A stretch of DNA of 7,463 nt from Candidatus Methylomirabilis sp. Its GTDB lineage: Bacteria; Patescibacteriota; Patescibacteriia; DYHP01. The notes beneath the pieces were generated by a model. The model worked only from the letters and a program-made list of their open reading frames with translations, was not told where the DNA came from and ran no database searches. The first letter of the stretch is position 1; every line of letters begins with the position of its first letter. Positions 1 to 5,137 of this stretch are shown piece after piece. The translations under genes were made by a program, and so were the position numbers. The DNA is taken from the NCBI GenBank assembly GCA_020724105.1, contig DYHP01000038.1, forward strand, positions 1 to 7,463, read 5' to 3'.

Positions 1-2
1 GC

Positions 3-443
3 GGTTTTATTAGTAATCTAAAACAATCTAACAACTTACAAGTGACAAGTGATAACTTAGAATTGATAAGTAGCAACTACCAATTAACAAGCAACTTGCT
101 CGGAATAAAGAAACTGTCGCTGGGCAAAGAAGGCAAATGGTTCTTTGACGAAGAAGGATTTTTGAAAGCAAAAGAAATTGAAGCGGAAAAAGTCACCGCC
201 AAAAAGGCGCGAATTGACAAATTGGAGATGATTGACCAAAAGAGCGGCGCGATTTACTGCACCTGGATTGAGGACGGCGAGTGGGCAAAAATTCTTGGCG
301 AATGCCCAGAATCGCCGACCAACGCTAACGAAACGCAGACCAACGCTGAAGATTTAGACGGCGATAGTTATCCGACGGTGTCTGACGGCGTAGTGTCTTC
401 CGACGATACGTCGGAGGACAGCGGCGAAGAACCAGCCCCATAA
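3..443 (+). CDS. C-terminal part of a large surface / tail-fibre-like protein (5' partial)
   Basis: The reading frame is open from base 3 with no stop, so the gene begins before the window; the GTG at 42 is only the first start-like codon visible and is probably internal. The first ~30 residues are Asn/Leu/Ser/Thr-rich and look like a degenerate short repeat (Asn-Leu-Gln-Val-Thr, Asn-Leu-Glu-Leu-Ile, Asn-Tyr-Gln-Leu-Thr). A charged Lys/Glu/Ala segment follows, then a conserved-looking block with Leu-Glu-Met-Ile-Asp-Gln-Lys and Tyr-Cys-Thr-Trp-Ile-Glu, closed by Gly-Glu-Cys. From memory this block ends very large secreted or tail-fibre-like proteins of Parcubacteria. The last ~40 residues are acidic and Ser/Thr-rich. 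A small perfect palindrome (7-bp arms, 399-415) lies in this tail. The stop TAA (441-443) falls in a 9-bp repeat array. Coding is confident; the role, probably cell-surface, is inferred. Confidence 0.75.
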   Translation, partial: GFISNLKQSNNLQVTSDNLELISSNYQLTSNLLGIKKLSLGKEGKWFFDEEGFLKAKEIEAEKVTAKKARIDKLEMIDQKSGAIYCTWIEDGEWAKILGECPESPTNANETQTNAEDLDGDSYPTVSDGVVSSDDTSEDSGEEPAP

Positions 444-514
444 GTCCCATAAGTCTTATAGGTTTTATAGGTCCTATTTGACTTATCGGCCTTATTTAAT
501 CCTATATGTCCTAT
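439..514 (+). repeat. Degenerate 9-bp tandem repeat array (unit like TATAAGTCC), left array
   Basis: About eight successive units of 9 bp (one of 10 bp) can be read: CATAAGTCC, CATAAGTCT, TATAGGTTT, TATAGGTCC, TATTTGACT, TATCGGCCT, a 10-bp variant, and TATATGTCC. The stop codon of the upstream gene lies in the first unit and the ATG of the four-helix-bundle pseudogene lies in the last. The same unit recurs in the same orientation at 849-912. Confidence 0.85.
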
Positions 515-854
515 CGCGATTTGAAGAGTTTCCAAAATTCCGAAATAATCTACGATTACACCATAGATTTTTGTAAGTTATATATTGACCCCAAATCCCG
601 CACAACAGACCAAATGAACCAAGCCGGGCGTTCGGGTATGCAAAACATCGCCGAACCGTCTTTCCAAACCGGCGGATGCCGCCAACGCGGCAATTTGCCT
701 GATTAACCAGGCAAATTATTTGTTGGATAAGCAAATCAAGGCGCTTGAAGAGCAGTTTATCAAATGCGGCGGTTACACTGAAAATCTTCGCCACCGCCGC
801 GAAGAAGAGCGCAAAAAACAAATCTGGCGCAACTTTTACGATAGTTTAAATTAA
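506..854 (+). pseudogene. Four-helix-bundle protein (23S rRNA intervening-sequence protein-like), internally deleted and frameshifted
   Basis: The N-terminal ~50 residues (frame starting at 506: Met-Ser-Tyr-Arg-Asp-Leu-Lys-Ser-Phe-Gln, then Asp-Gln-Met, Gln-Ala-Gly-Arg-Ser-Gly and Gln-Asn-Ile-Ala-Glu) match the start of a four-helix-bundle subfamily I recognise from CPR genomes. The frame then runs into unrelated residues and stops at 704-706. The family's C-terminal part follows in another frame from about 660 to TAA at 852-854: Ala-Ala-Asn-Ala-Ala-Ile-Cys-Leu-Ile-Asn-Gln-Ala-Asn-Tyr-Leu-Leu-Asp, then Gln-Ile-Lys-Ala-Leu-Glu. The middle of the protein (roughly 70-100 residues, estimated from memory of the family layout) is missing between about 655 and 675, and the two halves differ by +1 frame. 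Relatives are encoded inside 23S rRNA intervening sequences or as solitary genes, and Avd of diversity-generating retroelements shares the fold. A 109-residue minus-strand ORF over this region is a shadow. Confidence 0.8.
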
Positions 855-912
855 GTCCTAAATTAAGTCCTATAAGTCCTATAAGTCTTATAAGTCTTAT
901 AAGTCCTATATG
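849..912 (+). repeat. 9-bp tandem repeat array (unit TATAAGTCC / TATAAGTCT), right array
   Basis: After two longer units (AATTAAGTCC and TAAATTAAGTCC) come four clean 9-bp units at 871-906: TATAAGTCC, TATAAGTCT, TATAAGTCT, TATAAGTCC. The next unit starts TATATG and supplies the ATG of the downstream membrane-protein gene; the pseudogene's stop TAA (852-854) lies in the first unit. Each unit contains TATAAG, close to a -10 hexamer, so a promoter contribution is possible but not shown. Confidence 0.9.
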
Positions 913-3171
913 CTCAAAATATTATCGTATATCTCCCGCTGGTCAGTTTATCTCGTGATTTTCTTTATTCCTCTCTTTTTTCTTCCGTGGTCGTTTGAGG
1001 TTTTGGAGTGGAACAAGCAGTATTTGCTTTATTTTTTAGTAATCGTGGGGATTTTGTCCTGGTTGTCGCGGATGATGATTGAAAAACGTATTGAATTCTA
1101 CCGCACCCCGCTTGATTTGCCCGTCTTGATATTTTGGTTTTTAACTTTAGTTTCTTCTTTAGCTTCGTATTCTCGCGGCCAAAGCATGTTAGGCGCCATC
1201 GGCAATGTTTCGTTCGGTTTTCTGCCGGTTACTTTTTACACCCTTTTTTATTTTCTTGTCACTAACACTCTTTACGACACCGAAAAAATTAAAAAGGCGA
1301 CGAATTTTCTCGCTTACTCCGGCGTCGTGGCGATAGTTTTTTATTTTTTGCAGATTTTCGGGTTTTGGCGCCTCGTAAAAGTGAATTTCGGATTTATCAA
1401 CACTGTCTCGTCGCTTTCAACCATTTTCGGCGTATATTTAGTGCTGGTGATGGTTTGGGGACTTTACGGCTTGCTCTTAAAGCAAAACAAATTCGGACAA
1501 TCGATTTTTTCCGGCATTGTTGCCTTGCTGGCGCTTGCGGCGCTCGTAACCATTGGCTTTAAATTGGTTTGGATAATGACCGCCCTCGCCCTCTTTGTCC
1601 TTCTGGTTTTCGCCATGACCCATCTTGAGGAAATGCGCAGTGCTTTGATTTCCATAGTTTTTGGCGTTTTTGTAGTGTCTTTGATTTTCATTCTGCTGGG
1701 AGCGCCCGGATTTTTAACCGCCAACTTGCCGCTTGAAGTTTCTCTTTCAGGCGGCGCCAGTTGGGACATTGCCGCAAGCACTTTGGGCTCGGGGATTAAA
1801 AACTTTATTTTCGGCTCCGGACCGGCGACTTTTGCCGCCGACTTCGCTAAATTCAGACCCGAAAATTTGAACCTGTCGTTTGTCTGGAATATTAGGTTTG
1901 CCGAGAGCATGAGCGCCTTTTTGACATTGCTTGCGACAACCGGCTTTTTAGGGATTGTTTCTTACATTATAATAATACTTTTGGGCTTGGGGACGGTGTT
2001 TTATATTTGGATGCAGCCGAGGTGGGTTAAAAAAATCACCGAGGGTTCAAGCCCGACGGATGCCCGGGAAAAAATACTCTTTTACATCATCGCGACGATG
2101 TGGCTCGTTATCGCTTGCGGCTACTTCTTTTTGAGTTACGCCACCACGGTCTGGATTTATTTATTCTTCCTCTCGGCGCTTTTAATGACTCTAAGCCGCG
2201 AAATTGCCGTGCCGGGCAAGTCAAAACCTTATGTCTTATCACTGAAAACCTCGCCGCAGTATTCGCTTGCCGCTTCATTTATCTTCATTTTGGTTTTTGC
2301 CAGCGTCATTGTTTTAGGCATTTATTTGGGGAGATTTTACGTCGCCGACATCGCCTACGCCCAATCGATGGGGAAATTAAACGTCGGCGATTTTGACGCC
2401 TCGCTTGAAAAAAGCGCCAAGGCGGTTACGTTTAATCCTTACCGGAGCGATTATCATCTGAACATTTCAAGGGCGTATCTTTTGCGGGCCGCGGTTGAAT
2501 ACAGAAAGCCGAAAGTCGACCCGGACCTTGTCGCCAACTTAGTTTCCTCGGCCGTAAACGCCGGTCGTTATGCCACGAATCTCGCGCCGAACGACGTGGC
2601 GACTTGGGAGTCGCTGGCGACAATGTATGAGAACGCGCGGGTTTTGGCGACAGACGCGGTGAGTTGGGCGGTTACGGCGCTTGACAAGGCGATTGAACTT
2701 GAAAAATCAAACCCGACGCATTACTTAAGACGGGGAAATCTGAAGATCTTAATGAAGCAAAACAAAGAAGGTCGCGAAGACATCAATGAGGCGCTGCGGC
2801 TTAAATCGAATTATGTAGACGCTTATGTGGCGATTTCCGCCTTAGAAGAGGTGGAAGGGAACATAGACGCCGCGGTTGCCCAGATGGCAAACGCTTTCAG
2901 AATGGCGCCTCAAGAGCCGACAATTTTGTTCCATTTAGGCAGGTTGCTGTTTAACCGCGGTAAAGGCAATGATTTGCAGATTGCCGAGCAATTGCTTGTT
3001 GCCGCCGTTCAAGCCAATCCGAATTATTCCGACGCTTTATTCAGTTTAGCCGTGCTTTACGAAAGAACCGAGAAACCCGGCGAAGCGTTAAAACTCTATC
3101 GCCGCGTTTTGCATCTTAATCCGGGCAACGCCGATTTACAGGCAAAAATCCGCCAGATGACAGAGCAATAA
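910..3171 (+). CDS. O-antigen ligase/polymerase-like polytopic membrane protein with C-terminal TPR domain
   Basis: This 753-residue protein has two parts. Residues ~12-475 form roughly a dozen hydrophobic segments. Residues ~484-753 are soluble TPR-type helical repeats, recognisable by spaced Ala/Leu/Tyr and Pro positions such as Asn-Pro-Asn-Tyr-Ser-Asp-Ala-Leu-Phe-Ser-Leu-Ala and a final Leu-Asn-Pro-Gly-Asn-Ala-Asp. The layout fits the WaaL/Wzy_C superfamily, which joins or polymerises undecaprenyl-linked glycans outside the cytoplasmic membrane. Supporting motifs are Phe-Gly-Ser-Gly-Pro-Ala-Thr-Phe (301-308), Arg-Phe (329-330) and Gly-Phe-Leu-Gly (345-348). The family's ligase motif has His-[Asn/Ser/Gln], nine residues, then Gly-x-x-Gly; here the His position is Met334, followed by Ser335. 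The start follows the repeat array with no SD; the first membrane segment begins near residue 10, so the start is reasonable. Glycan substrate and catalytic status are unknown. Confidence 0.85.
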   Translation: MLKILSYISRWSVYLVIFFIPLFFLPWSFEVLEWNKQYLLYFLVIVGILSWLSRMMIEKRIEFYRTPLDLPVLIFWFLTLVSSLASYSRGQSMLGAIGNVSFGFLPVTFYTLFYFLVTNTLYDTEKIKKATNFLAYSGVVAIVFYFLQIFGFWRLVKVNFGFINTVSSLSTIFGVYLVLVMVWGLYGLLLKQNKFGQSIFSGIVALLALAALVTIGFKLVWIMTALALFVLLVFAMTHLEEMRSALISIVFGVFVVSLIFILLGAPGFLTANLPLEVSLSGGASWDIAASTLGSGIKNFIFGSGPATFAADFAKFRPENLNLSFVWNIRFAESMSAFLTLLATTGFLGIVSYIIIILLGLGTVFYIWMQPRWVKKITEGSSPTDAREKILFYIIATMWLVIACGYFFLSYATTVWIYLFFLSALLMTLSREIAVPGKSKPYVLSLKTSPQYSLAASFIFILVFASVIVLGIYLGRFYVADIAYAQSMGKLNVGDFDASLEKSAKAVTFNPYRSDYHLNISRAYLLRAAVEYRKPKVDPDLVANLVSSAVNAGRYATNLAPNDVATWESLATMYENARVLATDAVSWAVTALDKAIELEKSNPTHYLRRGNLKILMKQNKEGREDINEALRLKSNYVDAYVAISALEEVEGNIDAAVAQMANAFRMAPQEPTILFHLGRLLFNRGKGNDLQIAEQLLVAAVQANPNYSDALFSLAVLYERTEKPGEALKLYRRVLHLNPGNADLQAKIRQMTEQ

Positions 3172-3208
3172 TCTTTTTCGGGTACCGGGTACCCGAAAAA
3201 GATTATTG
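3166..3208. repeat. Perfect 43-bp inverted repeat over the stop codon (possible 3' hairpin)
   Basis: Two 21-bp arms (3166-3186 and 3188-3208) are exact reverse complements around a single central base. The TAA stop (3169-3171) lies in the left arm. The GC core is CGGGTACC/GGGTACCCG, extended by ATCTTTTT/AAAAAGAT. On neither strand is the GC stem followed by a run of T, so this is not a textbook intrinsic terminator. It could protect or define the mRNA 3' end. Confidence 0.85.
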
Positions 3209-3242
3209 AGTATTCCTTGTTTTTGACATCATAAACGGCAAG

Positions 3243-3509
3243 TTGATGATAGAGGGCAATGAATTGTTTCGTGATGATTTGGTGTGGTCAGGCGCGGTAA
3301 GAACGATGAAAGCATCATTGCTTTCCAATTATCAAGGAGATCCAAGTTGTGATTTGCTTTTCGCCCCCAAATTATATGGACTTGCCGCGTCTTGCATTGG
3401 TGTCGACTGGAGTCGCGGAGGGAGGCATTTATCTATCGCCGGAGACATTCCAATATCAATGGCTCAAGAATTTCTCGCTCCGTCGGTTTTATCGGACATC
3501 ATCCAATGA
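3243..3509 (+). CDS. Doubtful ORF, possible gene remnant (unrecognised)
   Basis: A frame of up to 88 residues (TTG at 3243, ATG at 3246) is open from just after TGA at 3207-3209. It begins Met-Ile-Glu-Gly-Asn-Glu-Leu-Phe-Arg-Asp-Asp-Leu-Val-Trp and has ordinary protein-like composition. A second frame overlaps it (3349-3564, 71 residues), also with plausible composition, including Asn-Tyr-Met-Asp-Leu-Pro-Arg-Leu-Ala-Leu-Val. No SD precedes either start and I recognise no domain. It may be an unknown small protein, a frameshifted remnant using both frames, or chance. Confidence 0.25.
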   Translation: MMIEGNELFRDDLVWSGAVRTMKASLLSNYQGDPSCDLLFAPKLYGLAASCIGVDWSRGGRHLSIAGDIPISMAQEFLAPSVLSDIIQ

Positions 3510-3691
3510 AGACTTTTCATCCTTAAGCCAACACCCACGCCTTGCAGATATTCAAAGATTGTAAGGGAATAAAAATTTTGATTTTAGCGCAAAATCGTCC
3601 TTTAAGAGACGGATACCCGGCGCCTGACACAAAAAACTGACAGAAAAAATTGAAGGCATTTTATTATTGGAGGATAGAGGATAAAATCTAT

Positions 3692-3727
3692 TTCCGACAC
3701 TTTTCCACGACCGCTTAAAAATGTCGG
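3692..3727 (+). repeat. Dispersed hairpin repeat, copy 1
   Basis: A 36-bp element with inverted ends CCGACA and TGTCGG, a TTTT/AAAA inner pairing and the core CGACCGCT (3708-3715). The same core and ends recur at 3792, 4781 and 4982. Confidence 0.85.
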
Positions 3728-3791
3728 AGAGGTAAGGGTGCGGAGAAGGTGGCAGGGTAGCAAAAAAGGTAGTAAAACCTCATTATTTCAC

Positions 3792-3827
3792 TTCCGACAC
3801 TTTTCCACGACCGCTGAAATTTGTCGG
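3792..3827 (+). repeat. Dispersed hairpin repeat, copy 2
   Basis: Nearly identical to copy 1 over the first 24 bases, with ends CCGACA/TGTCGG and core CGACCGCT (3808-3815). It lies 100 bp after copy 1 and about 3 bp before the -35 hexamer of the following promoter, a position suited to an operator. Confidence 0.85.
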
Positions 3828-3829
3828 GA

Positions 3830-3858
3830 TTGCTTTTAGCGTGTAGTATGTGTATAGT
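3830..3858 (+). promoter_or_regulatory. Sigma70-type promoter for the PaaX-like gene
   Basis: TTGCTT at 3830-3835 and TATAGT at 3853-3858 are separated by 17 bp, a near-consensus spacing. The predicted transcript starts near 3865, giving a 5' UTR of about 40 nt before the ATG at 3905. Confidence 0.55.
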
Positions 3859-3904
3859 GAGGTGTGTGAAATCAAATAGGATTATTTAAAAGAGCGTTAT
3901 TTAT

Positions 3905-4483
3905 ATGGACAAACAAAAAGTCAAACATATATCAAAGGAAATCAGCAAGTGTGTTTTGGCAGCGCTTGCCGGCGGGGGATTAATAACACTTTTTGCCGTT
4001 ATGCCCGGTCTTCCTGTCGCTTTATCGCCTTTTATTGGTCAAAAAAGGTGGTACGAAAAGGAGAGTTATTACAAGGATTATACAAAAAAGGTTGTAAAAC
4101 GTTTGCAAAAAAAGGGAATGATTAAAATTTTGGGAAAAGAAGGGAAAACAATGTTGGCCATCACTAAATTGGGGAAACAACAGTTAAAGAAGTGGCAAGC
4201 GGGCGACTTAAAAATTCAAAGACCAAAAAAATGGGATGGCATTTGGAGGATGGTGATTTTTGATATCCCCGAAAAGAGGCGTCAAACCAGGGACTTTGTG
4301 CGTGAGCAATTAAAGGAGTTGGGGTTTTACTATTTGCAAAACAGCGTCTGGGCATATCCATATAAATGCGAAGAAATTATATTAGCGCTCGCTGGGGCGT
4401 ATGATCTATTGCCTTATATGATTTATTTGGAGGCAAATTATTTAGGCAATGATAAGTATTTGAGGGCGGAATTTAGACTATAA
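3905..4483 (+). CDS. PaaX-family protein with Cas2-like C-terminal domain
   Basis: This is a 192-residue protein. The N-terminus is basic (residues 1-15), followed by a hydrophobic, Gly-rich stretch (about 16-43) that could be membrane-inserted or a buried hairpin. Residues ~50-100 are Lys-rich and fit a winged-helix-like part (Val-Val-Lys-Arg-Leu-Gln-Lys-Lys-Gly-Met-Ile, then Ile-Thr-Lys-Leu-Gly). From residue 109 there is a Cas2-like ferredoxin fold: Lys-Trp-Asp-Gly-Ile-Trp-Arg-Met-Val-Ile-Phe-Asp-Ile-Pro-Glu, with Asp120 at the position of the beta-1 Asp of Cas2, then Leu-Gln-Asn-Ser-Val-Trp-Ala-Tyr-Pro-Tyr (144-153). PaaX proteins are transcriptional repressors. In CPR genomes such proteins are often labelled Cas2, but no cas1 or CRISPR array is present here. 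The SD is weak (AAGAG at 3889-3893). DNA binding is a family inference; a nuclease role is unsupported. Confidence 0.8.
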   Translation: MDKQKVKHISKEISKCVLAALAGGGLITLFAVMPGLPVALSPFIGQKRWYEKESYYKDYTKKVVKRLQKKGMIKILGKEGKTMLAITKLGKQQLKKWQAGDLKIQRPKKWDGIWRMVIFDIPEKRRQTRDFVREQLKELGFYYLQNSVWAYPYKCEEIILALAGAYDLLPYMIYLEANYLGNDKYLRAEFRL

Positions 4484-4500
4484 CACAGGAGGTTTAGATA

Positions 4501-4605
4501 TTGGTTTATCCCCCACCTTTCCCAAATACCCCCGACTTACCCTCACATCAATCCTCTGAACATTGCAGAAACGTCTTAGTGTTTACGCCTCCAATCATCA
4601 CTTGA
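4501..4605 (+). CDS. Possible 34-codon small ORF behind a strong SD
   Basis: AGGAGG at 4487-4492 is the strongest SD in the window and lies 8 nt before a TTG at 4501. That TTG opens a 34-codon frame ending at TGA 4603-4605, Pro-rich at its start and end. It begins 17 bp after the PaaX-like stop, so it would share that transcript. The TTG start, short length and Pro-rich composition make it doubtful; the SD could be chance. Confidence 0.15.
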   Translation: MVYPPPFPNTPDLPSHQSSEHCRNVLVFTPPIIT

Positions 4606-4612
4606 AGATTGG
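4591..4612. repeat. Short inverted repeat
   Basis: CCAATC (4591-4596) pairs with GATTGG (4607-4612) around a 10-nt loop. It overlaps the end of the doubtful small ORF. Confidence 0.5.
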
Positions 4613-4633
4613 TGTGGGGGCTTGTCACGGGGA

Positions 4634-4676
4634 TTCATCCTCCCAAATTTTGTTCCACAAAACTTGGGAGGATGAA
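4634..4676. repeat. Long near-perfect hairpin (20-position stem, 3-nt loop)
   Basis: TTCATCCTCCCAA (4634-4646) is fully complementary to TTGGGAGGATGAA (4664-4676). After one A/C mismatch, TTTTGT (4648-4653) pairs with ACAAAA/T context (ACAAAA, 4657-4662) around the loop TCC. No T run follows, so it is not a standard terminator. The right arm contains GGGAGG and then ATG, an SD-like pairing that would be hidden in the stem, but the frame behind it is only six codons. Confidence 0.8.
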
Positions 4677-4701
4677 GGGATTACAGACATAATTCTTTTC
4701 G

Positions 4702-4719
4702 CTCCGACTTAAATCGGAG
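4702..4719. repeat. Small inverted repeat followed by a G-rich run
   Basis: CTCCGA (4702-4707) pairs with TCGGAG (4714-4719) and the loop is nearly palindromic. The run TGGGGAGGTGAGGGG follows at once. Confidence 0.55.
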
Positions 4720-4780
4720 TGGGGAGGTGAGGGGATTTATTAAAGATTTGAAAGCGACAAGATTTGAAAACAAAATTTAC

Positions 4781-4816
4781 TCCAGACATTTTTAAGCGAC
4801 CGCTTAAAAATGTCGG
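4781..4816 (+). repeat. Dispersed hairpin repeat, copy 3
   Basis: The core CGACCGCT (4797-4804) and right end TGTCGG match the other copies. The left arm has changed so that ACATTTTTAAGC is a perfect 12-bp complement of GCTTAAAAATGT around GACC. This makes the strongest stem of the four copies. A run of G follows. Confidence 0.8.
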
Positions 4817-4859
4817 GGGGGATTAAAAATGACCCGGGGTTGAGTAAATGAAAACTAAT

Positions 4860-4885
4860 CCCCGCCCCGACGAGTCGGGGCGGGG
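4860..4885. repeat. Perfect GC-rich palindrome
   Basis: CCCCGCCCCGAC (4860-4871) and GTCGGGGCGGGG (4874-4885) form a perfect 12-bp stem around GA. It is much more GC-rich than its surroundings and no T run follows on either strand, so termination is not obvious. Confidence 0.8.
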
Positions 4886-4981
4886 AGGATGCCATTAAAG
4901 TTGTATTCTGGACACTATCCCTCGATTAGCCACCTACTAAGTGGTTGCTTTTAATCTAAAATTACATTAAAATTAGCAGAT

Positions 4982-5017
4982 TTCCGATAAATTTCCACGA
5001 CCGCTGAAAAGTGTCGG
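4982..5017 (+). repeat. Dispersed hairpin repeat, copy 4
   Basis: The core CGACCGCT (4998-5005) and end TGTCGG match the other copies. The left end is CCGATA, and its T can still pair with G as a wobble. It lies 201 bp after copy 3 and directly before the G-rich tract. Confidence 0.8.
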
Positions 5018-5096
5018 AGGAGCGTAGGTGGTGGTTGGTTGGTGGTGAGGGAAGACGGAGGAAAGACGGGAGAGGACGGGGATAGATGGGGAGAGA
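5014..5096 (+). other. G-rich, C-poor tract with quadruplex-forming pattern
   Basis: Between 5027 and 5051 there are six closely spaced GG pairs and a GGG separated by one or two bases, a two-tier G-quadruplex pattern. GGG and GGGG runs continue to about 5093 while C is rare. This could form a quadruplex on the + strand or favour an R-loop. No coding sense is evident. Confidence 0.6.
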
Positions 5097-5108
5097 TTTT
5101 GAAAAAAG

Positions 5109-5128
5109 TTTTCCACAAGTTATCCACA
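5109..5128 (+). promoter_or_regulatory. Tandem DnaA-box-like 9-mers
   Basis: TTTTCCACA (5109-5117) and TTATCCACA (5120-5128) lie in direct orientation, 11 bp apart. The second is an exact match to the E. coli consensus DnaA box. The pair sits about 10 bp before the -35 of the following promoter and after a G-rich tract. It may regulate that promoter, titrate DnaA or belong to a replication origin; no dnaA or dnaN gene is nearby to support an origin. Confidence 0.5.
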
Positions 5129-5137
5129 GATGGATTA

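Larger units (their letters stand above)
3565..3829. other. Non-coding stretch upstream of the PaaX-like gene
   Basis: I see no supportable gene. It contains two copies of a 36-bp hairpin repeat exactly 100 bp apart, with a G/A-rich segment (about 3723-3770) after the first. The second copy ends just before the -35 box of the PaaX-like gene's promoter. Confidence 0.6.

Noticed and set aside
492..821. 109-residue minus-strand ORF
   Set aside because: It is antisense to the recognisable four-helix-bundle pseudogene blocks, which explain the open frame.
1464..1910. 148-residue minus-strand ORF
   Set aside because: It is antisense to the membrane part of the O-antigen-ligase-like gene; its Lys/Ala/Pro-rich composition is typical of a shadow.
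3166..3208. Canonical intrinsic terminator
   Set aside because: No run of T follows the stem on either strand; the structure is recorded as an inverted repeat instead.
4591..4676. tRNA-like fold
   Set aside because: No D-loop/T-loop consensus or CCA-type acceptor arrangement can be found around these hairpins.
3692..5017. CRISPR array next to a Cas2-like gene
   Set aside because: The four repeat copies are irregularly spaced (100, 989 and 201 bp), partly diverged, flank a gene, and no cas1 or effector is present.
5014..5096. RNase P RNA start-like motif (GGAGGAAAG)
   Set aside because: Only this short purine match is present; other conserved parts of RNase P RNA are absent and the tract is generally G-rich.
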